From contig CM043962.1 in assembly GCA_014529385.2 (NCBI GenBank), forward strand, positions 38,912,098 through 38,952,097: DNA of 40,000 bases, given 5' to 3'. Of the stretch, positions 25,385 to 36,182 are shown piece by piece; positions within the stretch are counted from its first letter, which is position 1, and every line of letters begins with the position of its first letter. The notes under the pieces were generated by a model. That model saw only the letters and a program-made list of their open reading frames with translations, was not told the origin of the DNA and made no database searches. Both the position numbers and the translations under genes were made by a program. Source of the stretch: Adiantum capillus-veneris (lineage: Eukaryota > Streptophyta > Polypodiopsida > Polypodiales > Pteridaceae).

Positions 25385-27667
25385 CCACTTGTATCTAAAT
25401 GGTAACTCAATTTATAACTCACTTGAGTACTTTAAAGGAGTAACTACAACTAAAAAGTGTCTAAAGACGTAACTAGTTTTCAAACTTTCTGAAAGATAGT
25501 AGAGAAATGCAAGAAAAACTTGGCGTGACTTTCCATGAAGTTGTGAGCCAGATTTTCAACTCGCATGAATATCTTGAAAAGCTCATAGCTACTGAGGGAC
25601 AGAATAGGGATTTTCCTCATCTCAGACTGCTGAACATTTTGGAACACACAGAATTACATGCTCACCCCTAATGAAGGTTACATGCCAACAGTCTTTGTCA
25701 GCACACCTACTAAGTCCTTAACTTATGAAACTATTGAATCAGTATCCAACCCCACCATAACAGGTGTTCAAAATTGAAAACCTAAGAAAATTCTAGAATA
25801 GGGAGAGAATCGTCCATTCAGAATGCTTTGTGCTAACATATCCTCTTAGCAGATCCTTTAACACTAGAAAAATACTTTGTAAGTTGCCCATCCAATGCAG
25901 GATGAATAGCAGCAAAAAGAGTGAGGTACTTGCCCTAACCACTTACAGACAGTCTTCCACGACTGATGATAACTTTGACTCAACCAGTGAGTAGCCATCC
26001 GTATACTCGATATGGAGTGGAGGAAACCAACTAGGTTTAAAGTGGGTTGGAGAAGAGTAAGCTCATAGAGTATAGACCAGCCAACCACAAACACCCATCC
26101 TGAGCCGTTACCTTGTACGGTAGGATGTAAACTCATAAATCGGCTTGAAAAGTTGTCCTTGAAGTGCAAAAAATTGCAGAAACAAAAAAGTCCATGAATT
26201 GGCATGCAGCTCTGAACAAATTTGTGCTAAACACTAGGGCCCATAACACCTACTGTGCATGGATTTAGCACAAACAAATCCAAACCGCAATTCCATGACG
26301 AGACTTTCCACGGCAAGTATGTGAAAGCCTTGCAACAAGAGTTGGACCATCAGAATGTGAAAGCTCAGTCATACCTAGGTACCAACCATGAGATCTTCTC
26401 AGTAACTTAGCATACGTGGCTATACGGAGAAACGACCCTCCGTTAAGGTGGTTTCACAGCACTTGTAATTGTAACAAGTCTGTACTTGGTACCCGAAAAT
26501 TTGTGGCCACTAAAATTGTTCCTGATACGGTGTGCTCCAAATGGTCAAATAAACGGATGCGACCAGCATGTAGGGAGTTCATCGCGACACTTCATTAGGA
26601 ATTAGGCGCCAGTGTCAATCCCAAAGACTCATATTCGTCCCATGTGGAATATGTCTCAAGTAAGGATGGTAGAGAAAGCGACATCCATCAAGCACAAAGT
26701 GTACTTGTGTGTGGAGGGAACTAGGAACACTCTGCGACGCGAGTGAGAGGGACCCTCATTATCATTTCTCCACACTAGCTAAATCGAACTCCTTGAGTTC
26801 CCAGACCATGTTGTAGCCCATGTGACAACTGCATGTGCCAAATAGAAGCATACTATGCAGGTTTGTAACTGTTTCAACAAGAATCAAACCCATCACGGTA
26901 TCTTGAGGAACAGGGAAGAGACAAAATAACACTATTTTCTCAAAATGCTGTGTGCTTACATGACCTTGTCATATTGCTAAAGAGCAAGCTCGATGAAATC
27001 CTTCTAGCTCAAACATCCCTTGTACAAAACTTAATCAATCGTAGTTGGAAAGGAAAAGAAACCCAAAAAAGAACTTACAATGAGGTGGAAATTACATGAT
27101 ACTTACGTGGAAGTCAAGTACAACCCTCAACCTGTAAGCGTACCATAGCAAAATATTTGTGACTTGCTAATCACTAAATTAGAGATCCACGCAGGGCGGA
27201 ACCCCTAGCTCTTAGGGACAACCATGCTGTTTGAAATGCTTGCTGCATCTATATGTCGTGCTATAGATCAGCCTATGTGAATGTAAGTTCATAAAAAACG
27301 TAACTCAATCTTTGCACTAAAACATGTAGTGCTTACAAAATACCCAAAAAAATATGTAATGGCAAGACTTGCTTGACCATTAACATCGATGGGGACGCCA
27401 CTGGGTAGATCTGTTCAAGCGAGAGAACAATCACCCAAGGAATGCAAACAGGTGGGTCTTACCCAAGATCTTACAACGACTCTTAGCCAGTGTGTGTTTC
27501 TCATAGCCCTTATGGCAATTAGTGTTCAATCAACAAATCAATGAAGACTAATTTGGAAGGCGTCTTGCTACTTTCTAGCTGAGAGTTAGAGCATCTTGGC
27601 TCAGGCTGACTCACGAGCAAAACATGTATCAAAAGATTCTTAAAAAGTTTTCATTATTTTGCGAGAG

Positions 27668-27735
<68 letters not shown>

Positions 27736-30128
27736 ATGCTGGGCTGAGGAACTTTTCTTAAGTTACTAGAGTGTGTACCCAATCTGTGTGCTCTTACCCA
27801 TCTTATTCCTGACTTGCAGCTTATCCTATAAGCATTCCATAGTTTTCCGATATGACTCTTTCTCATCGAGAGAGGTAACAGAAAAACACAAAACACATCC
27901 TGACCCACCTACCTTGCAGGGGTCGTGATTGTATGAGGATGACTAAGCATTAGCACTTTGCCTGTGAATCAAGTCCAAATTTGGGGTTCTTTTTAGTGTT
28001 GTTGTGCATTAACAACAACCAAAAATCATGTTAAAGAATCCAGAACATATATTGTCCTTGATAGAGTGTCTGGTGTTATAGCGGAAGCGTATTTAATGAG
28101 GCGGTAGAATGAATCCACCTAGCGAGCATGCCGTGCAAGAAAAATTTTAAGCCCTTGGCAAGAGTGATGGCCTCAAATGTGAGAGCCAAAACCATAAGTG
28201 CCTTGCCTAGTCGAGACTGGTAGGGATTCTATGAAGTGATATTCCCTATTTTTCTAGCTCCCCAAAATTATGTGCCAATGCCCTTGATTCCAAGTCAATG
28301 GGAAATACCTTGGCACAAGTGAGAAGCCTTGCTGTGTGTAAAAACTGTCAAAGCACTTGGCTTTGCAGAAAAACAAGTAGTTTCCAAGCAAAGGTGTAAA
28401 CATGGAAAAAATAAAAATAACTTCAAATTTGCCAACCTGGTCCTTGCTATAACTAGTTGTCCCGAGATTCCGTGGAAGAAAACTCGCTCAAAGATGGCTC
28501 ATAGCCATATCTGCTGCACGAGTGGTAGCTGTCGTATGTACATATACGTCTCATGTGTCATAGACGACCGTCTGATACGTAATGAGTTAACCTGCAAACA
28601 TTTTGCCATATCCTTCCCAAGTTGTATGCTCATAGCATATGCCAAACGTGGGAAGTCTCAACGCAAGATGCAGAAATGGAAGCCTTGCTTCACATAAGTT
28701 CATCAAATAGATAAGACAACAATGTAACCTGAGTGCTCATAGCTAACAGATTCTCTTGTTGACACACATATGTCCAAGCAGAAAAGGATCGACCTTGTCA
28801 AAATTTCATAGAGAATCGGCCATGCCGGATTTGGCTACTTGCTGAGAATTATGAGATTGCTCAATATCGAGAGAGATAGCATCTACACCTGAGCAGTCAA
28901 ATGTCAGCTATTTCCCAACACTACTTGATCAAAGCAACATTTGCTAGACAAGTTGGCATTATGAAAATTCATGTGATGGTATAGGTGGTGGTTGACATTG
29001 GAGTCAGCTCATAGCTGTGAATACAATGTTTTTCCACTATGCTTCATGTAGTTATGTTGCCTGCTTTCCTCCTCCTCTAGGTAACACAACGAGGAGATAT
29101 CAAAATGAACAGTCGTGCTCGTGAAATGTAACTGATGGGAAACAACTTGCCCTAGAAACCTTGTTGTACAACATCGTAAAATGGAAATTACAGATAGGCC
29201 GTGCCAAATAACTTGATCGTATAGGTCAAAGGACCTGCCCGACTTGCCTTTATATCAAGTTGCAACCTCCGAATTGCGTGTGTTGTCAAGGTATTGTGTA
29301 CTCAAGCCGTGCTTGGTTTATGGTTACAGCCAAAAGCCGTGCTTGTGCTTGGAGTGCGTACCGTGTGCTAATTTCCATTTCATGACAGAGCTATGCAACA
29401 TGTTTGGATCAAACAAACAAAAGAAAGAAATGCATACCTTGATGTCGATCACTGGCATGTAGCATGCAACTATACGCTTGACATCATGTGGCAACACTCC
29501 CCTTCCGGTAATAACACAGTTGTATGATACAAGAAGATGTGCAGACAATTGTACTCCTTCTGGTTCAAAAACTGCAAAATTTGCTAGAATCTCCAGCCTT
29601 ATGTGTGCTGGGAGAATATGTTGAAAATAGGGGCCTTGCCTGTGGGTAAATGCCCTTGCATGGTCAAGCTAGGGCACTAAGAAAAAAAAAATGTAGCTTG
29701 CATGGCGGCAACAGACTGCACAGGCCAAGAAGAAGACAAGGTCGACGCTGCAGACCTTCTCCAGGCAAGGTGATATGACCAAATTTATCCCCCACTGCAA
29801 TGCAAATCCAACCATGTAACTTGCATGAGAATCCGAGAAGGTCCAGCGGACCCCCTTCTCTATGCAAGCCCTCCTTCACGCGCAACTTTATCGATTGTTC
29901 TTGGCTTTGCAGGGGTGGTTTCTTGCACGTCCTCGACCTGATTCCTGCACGCCCATGACCATCCTCCTTCTTTGCATGCCTTTGCATGCCTTCACACACT
30001 TATCACCGCCATGGTAGAGACTTCATGCATCCCTCCGTGCCTTCTTCCTTCCTTAAGGCGAGAGAGAGAGAGAAAGGAACCATGCCGAGCCTTGTTCGCC
30101 TTGCACGTTCCTCCATGCCTCCTTCTCT
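25205..30128. other. Interior of the nested element, no recognisable domains
   Basis: About 4.9 kb between polypurine tract and PBS. Open frames such as 25864-26205 (-), 28329-28697 (+), 29664-29999 (-) and 30003-30191 (-) have no motif, and several overlap shadows on the other strand. Purine-rich GAGAGA and GGAAGG segments follow the PBS. A GA microsatellite lies at 27672-27734. Absence of a pol domain is judged by eye only, so a badly decayed one could be missed. Confidence 0.5.
27672..27734. repeat. (GA)n microsatellite, about 31 units, pure
   Basis: An uninterrupted GA array inside the nested LTR element. The poly Ser-Leu open frame across it on the minus strand is an artefact. Confidence 0.97.
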
Positions 30129-30133
30129 CCTAA

Positions 30134-30145
30134 GCTCTAATACCA
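30134..30145 (-). promoter_or_regulatory. Nested element primer binding site
   Basis: Minus-strand TGGTATTAGAGC, one base inside the LTR, matches the initiator-Met PBS TGGTATCAGAGC at 11 of 12 positions. Confidence 0.8.
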
Positions 30146-30146
30146 A

Positions 30147-30272
30147 TGTAGAACCCTGGGAACTGCAATGAACGATCCTCTGCCCAACCACCCTTTTTAT
30201 AGCCCCTTGGCTTGCAGGATCCCTTATCCACTGGGCAGCTCCTTGACCTCCAGGGTGGCCCTTGGCCTGACA
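30147..30272 (-). repeat. Nested element 5' LTR, 126 bp
   Basis: A short LTR with TG..CA ends, followed by the target duplication CTATC at 30273-30277. In element orientation it holds CTATAAAAAG (plus-strand 30193-30202), a strong TATA box, about 75 bp from its start. At 126 bp it is small for an LTR and in the range of TRIM-type elements, although the internal region is long. Confidence 0.85.
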
Positions 30273-30660
30273 CTATCGCTTGAGTGACAAGGCTAAGAGT
30301 TGGTTTCTGTGTTGTGACTCTCCCAGTCCCCCAATCAGTAGTACATTTGGTCGCTAACATCCACTTGCGTCCTAGGTTTATATTGCCTTCCATAGTTCCA
30401 GCAGGCATGACCAAAAAGTCTTGAGCTATGACTCCGTTGTCATAATAACTGACAGAAGTGTGCCAGGTTCCAAAAAAAAAAATTCTTATTGATACCCTTG
30501 ACTTGGATGGTACTCTCAGATAGATATGGCTTTCCTAACTAACACCACACTCCATATGATATTAGATTACATTTAGCACTTGCATCCTAAGGCGTTAATA
30601 GCACCTTTCCATAGGTGCTATTTAACTCAATAGGGTATCATAGAGGTGTGTCAGAGTCCA
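30273..30660 (-). pseudogene. Gypsy-A retropepsin-like domain downstream of integrase
   Basis: On the minus strand VLLTP, a stop, then DASAKCNLISYGVWC (about 30560-30620) is followed by LSESTIQVKGINKN (about 30485-30530). A poly-T frameshift comes next, then FLVMPAGTMEGNINLGRKWM and TDWGTGRV (about 30320-30410). This has the shape of a clan-AA aspartic protease: a D-S/T-G-A-like start followed by a hydrophobic ILG-like strand. It aligns along its length with 35700-36020 of Gypsy-B, where the active site reads ALVDTGA. Here the DTGA has become DASA. The position after integrase rather than before RT is unexpected. The frame continues at 25129 beyond the nested element. Confidence 0.6.
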
Positions 30661-30805
30661 GCCAATCATCCTCTGTTTCAACTTGAAATGCATGTGTAAC
30701 TCCAAGGTTGGCCTCTCGTTGGCGTCTAATACATTGTTGTCGCTCCTTAGCCTCAACTTGAGTTTGTATCTTTTTCAATTATGCTTATGTCTTGGTTGAC
30801 TTTTT

Positions 30806-31800
30806 TTACTGGATGGCACGTAGCTCCTCTTGGCTTAAAGGATCATAATATATTTTAAATTTACTCCCATTGAGGAATCCAATGGTTTCAACTCCATCAA
30901 CAGTTTCCACACGAATGGTACCTTGTGGGGTGATTTCACATACTCTATATGGTCCTTTTACTACATATTTCAACTTTTTCTTCTCATTATGCACTCCATA
31001 CATAAGAACTTTATCCCCAACCTTGATATCCTTGTTCTTTAAATGAAGGTCAAACCATTTCTTTCTCCTATCTTTCTCCACAAGTGTATTTTTCACAACC
31101 AAGTGTCTTTCTTCATCCAATCTCTCAAGGATATATAAATGCTCAACTAAAGGGATACCATCCCAACCTTCTTGTGAAGCTACCCTCAGACTAGGAATTA
31201 CAAACTCCCATGGCATAACTGTTTCTTGGCCATATACCATCTTGAATGGTGTACAATTAATACCACATTGTAAGCATCATGACAATAAGCCCATAGAGCT
31301 GATGTCAGCTTCAAATCCCAATCTGTGAGCTTCCACTGTTTTGGTCAAGATAGAAATTAAAGTCTTGTTAATGCTCTCAGCTTGACCATTTTCTTGTGGA
31401 TAATAAGGTGTAGACTTATGGTGGGCTATCATGAAGTTTGTTGTGAGTTCCTTTATCACTCCATTTATAAAATGAGTACCATTGTCACTCACAATCTCAA
31501 GGAGACAACCAAATCATCTAATAGTGTTCTCAAAGAGAAACTTAGCACTTGAGCTTGCATAAGCCTTGCATGTCACCTTGGATTCCACCCACTTTGTCAC
31601 ATAGTCAGTGGAAACAATAATATATCGAGATTGAGTGTTACGAACTGCTGGAATCATTGGACCTGCAAAGTCTAAACCCCATTTTTCAAATGGTTGAGTC
31701 ACTTTAATAAGATGTAAGGGCATCTTATTCTTTCATTGTGTGATCTTGTAGCATTGGCATTCATCACACCCTTTTGTAAAAAGTGATGCATCTTTGAATA
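30806..31800 (-). pseudogene. Gypsy-A integrase
   Basis: In order on the minus strand: the CDECQCYKITQ part of the HHCC finger (about 31740-31775); the catalytic core with D in WGLDFAGP, D in SDNGTHF and E in NGQAESIN (31277-31723); and the C-terminal domain MVYGQETVMP to FKIYYDPLSQEELRA (30806-31240) with the beta-rich KVGDKVLMYG segment. All three catalytic acidic residues are present, but breaks near 31250 and 31510 shift or stop the frame. The core and C-terminal parts would form an enzyme that inserts retrotransposon DNA; this copy is inactive. Confidence 0.88.
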
Positions 31801-32348
31801 AGATAGGCCACCAATAGCCTGATTGCAACAACTTTTCTAGTAGTTAGTTCCCCTGAAAATATTCTCCGCTATACCCATGTGGGCTTCTTGCAGTATGTAT
31901 AAATACTCATCCTCATGAGCACAACGTCTAAAAATATCGTCCTTCCCTAGCTTGTAGAAAGTTCGTGCAATTAAAGTTTTTGAGCTATATCCTTATGAAG
32001 ATCTTTGGGTGGAAAACCATGAACTAAAAATTTCACAATCTTCTCACTCCATTCATGCATGGTCTCGACTAGGAACAGGAAAGTATCCAACAATTCAGCA
32101 TTAATTCCAGTAGGGGCTTCACCATTGGGTATGCGAGACAAATGATCCACCATGACATGTCTTTTATCGGGTCTCACCACAATGGTAAAATCAAACTCAA
32201 GAAGAACTAATAACCATCATGTAATTATTCTCGTGGAAGAAGGTTTATTCACTAGATACAACAACGCTTGATGATCCACATAGAAAACAAAATTGTTGGT
32301 AAGAAGGTAGTAGCAAAATTTCTTTACTACATAAATCATAGCTAAACC
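31801..32348 (-). pseudogene. Gypsy-A RNase H tail and RNase H-integrase linker
   Basis: Minus-strand frame 32180-31971 (RPDKRHVMVDHLSRIPNGEA) matches the usual end of the Gypsy RNase H region, where HxxADxLSR is typical. The sequence between this and the integrase finger is frameshifted. Here VDHLSR stands where ADALSR is common. Confidence 0.7.
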
Positions 32349-33480
32349 TTATCTCTCTGTAGTGGTGTAGTTCCTCTTAGCATCATTTAATTGACGACTT
32401 GTAAAGCTAATGGGGTAGTCCAATTTATGTTCTCCTGGTTGAGCTAGAACCCACCCAATAGCAAAGTTTGATGCATCAATATACACATGGAAAAGTACAT
32501 TCCAATCAGGCACTCGTAGGATGGGAGCACTTGTCAAGGCCTTTTTTAATAACTCCTAAGCATTATCACACTCCGCGGTCCAGTGGAACTCAATCAGAAG
32601 CATGTACAATGGACGAGCTATCTCGATAAATTTTAAAATAAACCGCCGGTAATAACCAACATGGCCCGTGAACCTTTGAACTACTTTATAGTTTGTAGGT
32701 GGTGGCAAATTGGAAATGGCTTTAATTTTGCTCTCATCTGTGGAAATCCCATTTTTGGACACTATATGACCTAAAATGACTCCATGTTTAATCCAAAATT
32801 GGCATTTGACAGGGTTTAATGAGATTCGATATAATCTGCACTTTTTAAACACTTTTCATAAACATGATAGATGTTCTTTCCAAGAAGAATAAACACAAAG
32901 GCCATCTAAGAAAGCTTCAAAAAACTCCCTCAAATATTCCCTAAAAGCAGTATTTATTAATCTTTGGAAGGTAGCAGGGACATTGATTAAGCCAAAAGCC
33001 ATAACACGAAATGCGAACACTTCAAATTTGGTTATAAGAGCAGTTTTAGCTTGGTCCTCTAGTGCAATTGTGATTATATTGTAACTAGAGTACCCATCTA
33101 AAAAGCTATAAGATTCCTTCCCTGCAACTCTTTCAAGCACATGTTCCCAATATGGCAAGGGGTAATGGTTTCTCCTAGTGGAGACATTGACCTTCTTGAG
33201 ATCCACGCACACTCTGAGTTTCCCATTCTTTTTTGGCACAATAACTATTGGAGACACCCATTTTGAGTGCTCAATAGGGTATATGAATCCGCATTTGACA
33301 AGCTTTTCAATATTTTCTTGAACAAACTTTGCATACTTAGGATTCATTGGGTAGGGTCTTTGCTAGATTGGTTTAGCCATGCTATTCATGGGAATTGTGT
33401 GTTGCACCACAGAAGGTGAAACACCTTTCATATCATGATATGTCCAAGCAAATATACCCTTGAATTCCTTGAGAATATTC
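32349..33480 (-). pseudogene. Gypsy-A reverse transcriptase and RNase H start
   Basis: RT frame 33347-32856 (163 codons) begins MNPKYAKFVQENIEKLVKCG and contains FIYPIEHSKWVSPIVIVPKK, SFLDGYSSYN (motif A, Asp intact) and MAFGLINVPATFQR (motif B). Motif C reads FLDGLCVYS, where FxDDxxVYS is normal, so the second catalytic Asp is Gly. The 32852-32556 frame continues with GHIVSKNGI and VGYYRRFI. RNase H starts in 32537-32349 (FHVYIDASNFAIGWVLAQ). Upstream, 33350-33480 reads like the linker EFKGIFAWTYHDMKG. Frameshifts near 32853 and 32545 break it. It is inactive both by frame and by catalytic residue. Confidence 0.9.
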
Positions 33481-33892
33481 TTAAGTACATATTCCTTAGT
33501 CTCTGTCAGATCTTGGGTAATGAAAACAGGTTCGGACTCCTCACATGGGTCTGCTAACTCTATTTCCTTAACTATCGCTTGACCATCATAGACTCCATTA
33601 CCTCCATCTGTAGGTGTTCTCTAGGCCTTTGTATACACAACCTTACACTCCTTCGTGGTGTAGGATTTGAAATGCTCAGGTGTAGGATGTAAATCTGTGG
33701 GGTCCAGTTGTTCTGTGTACTATAATTTCTCTTTCGCTTCCTTTTGTTTTGAGCTAGCTCTCAATTTTATCGTCTCCTTATAGTACAACTCAAATTTGGC
33801 TTCTTTGTAGCTTCTAGCTGTGTGATGTCAATGGGTTGTGGACTGCACCATATGACCATTTGAAGGCATTCGCCCCAATTATTTACCAACTT

Positions 33893-34357
33893 TCAATGAA
33901 CATCACATGTCCCCACATAATTAAGCCATTCTGTGATAGATTTCGTTTCATTTATCTTAGCACGCACATTTTCTTGATATCGTTGCCTCTTATATCTCTT
34001 ACTTCTCTTGTTTAATTTTTCATTACAACCTTCCTCCAATGAAGTGTCACTAGATAAATCGCTACTCATGTCTTCTCCTCTCTTAGATAGATTGTCAATT
34101 AGGGAATTCTTGGGCTCCGTATGGTTTGTTTTTATATTTGCACCAATACTCAATTCAAATTCTTCGTCCTCAAATTTAGTTTCAACTGATGATCTAGAAT
34201 CCAAATCATGTGAGCTATAGTCTTTTGAGACGCTACCGATTTCAGTGTCAATCAAGCCTTCACCTTGTAGGTACTCACAAGCTATATGCATTGCTCCCAT
34301 CATATTTAAAGGTACGAGTTGTGGTATTTCATCCCCCTCATGTGTTACCCATGTCAT
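33893..34357 (-). pseudogene. Gypsy-A acidic ORF upstream of RT, unknown
   Basis: A 154-codon open frame starting MTWVTHEGDEIPQLVPLNMM. It is rich in Asp, Glu and Ser in its middle and basic (KLNKRSKRYKRQRYQ) near the end. Just upstream the related phrase MTWVTPKG sits in the same frame, a short tandem duplication. It occupies the place where gag/protease is expected but shows no zinc knuckle and no protease site. It could be a linker between protease and RT in this lineage. Not recognised. Confidence 0.4.
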
Positions 34358-34589
34358 CCCCCTTAGGTGTTACCCAGGTCATCCCCCTATTTCACCAAGT
34401 GTCTACGGTGGCTGGTAGGTGGATCCAATCCACATTGTCAGACTCACTCATCCCACTAGAACATCCAGATAAAGGGAATCTTCCCCAACATCAGTGTCCT
34501 TTTTACACGTGTAATGATATTGCAATGGGGCTGAGTGAATTGTTGATCTATGATCAATTATAAATCTGTTTCCTAGAGGATATACTCGA

Positions 34590-36182
34590 CCAGTTTACAA
34601 GATCAACTCGAATGACAGAGTCTTGCAACAACTGCTCATACTATAGAAGATTCATCAAAAAGTTCTCTACTATAGTAGGACCATTACATGACAATTTGAT
34701 CAAGAAGCACATTAAATATGTATAATTCATAAAGAGCGAGAAGAATTCATTGTTAAAGGAGACTCACATCATCTCAACTTGTTTTAGTGTTACCTAAACT
34801 CTCTAAACCATTTGAGGTTCATTGTGATGCCTATGGTAATTTCCTTAGAGCAGTTCTTCTCCAAGAAGGGCTGTTATAATTTTTTGACTTTTATAGACTA
34901 CTCTTTGTTGTAGTCATTGAAGGTAGTGGAAAAGGTATTGGTGCAATACTTCTCCAAGATAACTATCCACTTGCATTGAGAGCTATAAATTTAAACCTTT
35001 GAAACAAAATTCAGTACATATAACAAAGAATTAACTACTATAGTACATGCTTTAAAGTGCTACACCCTTTAAACTTGTTTATGGTCTTGATGCCATACTA
35101 TCGATAGAATTTCTATTGCCAACACTACGGGTAGCTAAAGATCTTGAGTAGACTGGACATGAATTTTCAGAAAGGCTTTAAGATTTAGAAAATCTTGACG
35201 AGTAAAGGCTAATAGTTGTAGCTCATATCTATGCATAAACACGAAAACAAAAACAATTTTTTGATTCACATCTAGTCACAAAAATCTTCAAAAAAGGGGA
35301 CCTAGTCTTAGTTTATTCCCTTAAGCAACACATTCCCAAGTTCAAGAAAAAGGGAAATGGATCGTTTATCATTGAAGATGTATGTCCAAGTGGAGCAGTT
35401 AAGTTGTCCACTCTAGATGGTGAACCAATGGATAATTGGATTAGTAAATGCCGTTTAAAGAAGTACCATTTGCCAATAACCAATGATTTGCGAGAGAAAA
35501 TGCATGCAGCAAAGCAAAGAAAGATAAAATGACAACAAGTTATTGATGAAGCTCAAGAGGAAGCTTGACTTTGAGTACTCAAGAGGATAGATGCTTTCAA
35601 AAATCAACAACCACCTATTCCCATCAACACTTTGGAATCGGATGAAAGACTATAGAATGATGCAGTGTCAACGAATGATGAATGGATGGATGAGATTGAC
35701 CTTCGTATCAAGGTACAATTGAACAATCATAGAACAAATGCATTAGTAGATACCGGAGCTAGAATGAATCCAGTCACTTATTCCACTTACAAGAAAGCTA
35801 CGAATCAGTCTTTAGCATCGGGAATATCTGCTATCAAAGGATGCAACAAAAACCCACTTGAATGATAGTAGATGGATTTTCTTGCCCACATAAATTTGTA
35901 TGCATACCAGATGAGCATATGAACGAAACGATGATTCTTGGAATCTCATGGATGCAGACATGCAAGGCAGTACCAGATTGGGACACCAATCAACTCAAGC
36001 TACCACTTAAAGGAGGACAACTCTTAGTCATAGTTGCATCGAGTAAAGAGGAATGGAAAAGAGGTTGCCCACAAAAGAAACAAGACAATAATCAATCTAC
36101 ATCAACCTCTAAACAAGAAAATGCTACATGTAGCATGCAAGGAGTCAGACAAATTTGGATACCAGGAGGCAGGTACCTCTGA
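34590..36182 (+). mobile_element. Gypsy-B: internally deleted Gypsy relic on the opposite strand
   Basis: Plus-strand fragments: SYYRRFIKKF of the RT connection (about 34645), LSKPFEVHCDAYGN of RNase H (about 34810-34840) and YNKELTTIVHALKCY (about 35015-35060). These are followed at once by TPFKLVYGLDA and the integrase C-terminal domain GDLVLVYSLK...CRLKKYH (35062-35470). The RNase H C-terminal part, integrase finger and catalytic core are missing, so a deletion joined them. A retropepsin-like module follows at 35665-36180. Multiple stops are present. The strand is opposite to Gypsy-A, which ends within about 50 bp, so the two relics lie back to back. Confidence 0.82.
35665..36182 (+). pseudogene. 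Gypsy-B retropepsin-like domain downstream of integrase
   Basis: Two overlapping frames with an ATGA overlap at 35862-35865. The first (66 codons) contains DEWMDEIDLRIKV and ALVDTGARMN, a complete D-T-G aspartic-protease site, then SAIKGCNKN. The second (106 codons) continues MIVDGFSCPHKF, FVCIPDEHMNETMILG and ISWMQTCKAVPDWDT, and ends with GVRQIWIPGG. The two are best read as one domain split by a single frameshift. The first part aligns with the Gypsy-A module (DASAKCNLISY) and the second with LGRKWM...TDWGT. It follows the integrase C-terminus by about 65 codons of broken linker (HAAKQRK, then RIDAFKNQQPPIPINTLES). Confidence 0.68.

Larger units (their letters stand above)
25130..30272 (-). 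mobile_element. Nested LTR element, 5.1 kb, mostly non-coding (LARD-like)
   Basis: The ends are related LTRs: 30147-30272 (126 bp) and a shortened copy at 25130-25192 (63 bp), both with TG..CA ends. The exact 5-bp duplication CTATC flanks it at 25125-25129 and 30273-30277. A PBS lies at 30134-30145 and a polypurine tract (AAGGGGGGAGTAA) abuts the left LTR at 25193. Orientation is minus. The 4.9-kb interior shows no recognisable gag, protease, integrase or RT. Only a 63-codon frame ending at 25193 and a few small frames appear, so it looks like a large retrotransposon derivative moved by another element's enzymes. It sits inside Gypsy-A and is therefore younger than it. Confidence 0.82.
24790..34560 (-). 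mobile_element. Gypsy-A: decayed Ty3/Gypsy-like element, interrupted by an LTR element
   Basis: Minus-strand remains in Gypsy order: an acidic ORF (34357-33893), RT (33347-32556), RNase H (32537-32349), integrase (about 31800-30806), then a retropepsin-like module that starts near 30660, is cut by the insertion at 25130-30272, and continues at 25129-24790. Without the insert the element would span about 4.6 kb. Many stops and frameshifts are present and RT has lost one catalytic Asp. No LTRs were located. Typical gag with a zinc knuckle was not seen, so the 5' part may be lost or diverged. The domain order, with a protease-like region after integrase, is unusual. Confidence 0.8.

Noticed and set aside
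28329-28697. 122-codon plus-strand frame inside the nested LTR element
   Set aside because: No motif, opposite to element orientation, and no supporting context.
35862-36182. Separate second gene with an ATGA start-stop overlap
   Set aside because: The overlap looks like translational coupling but is better explained as one retropepsin-like domain broken by a frameshift in a plant retroelement.
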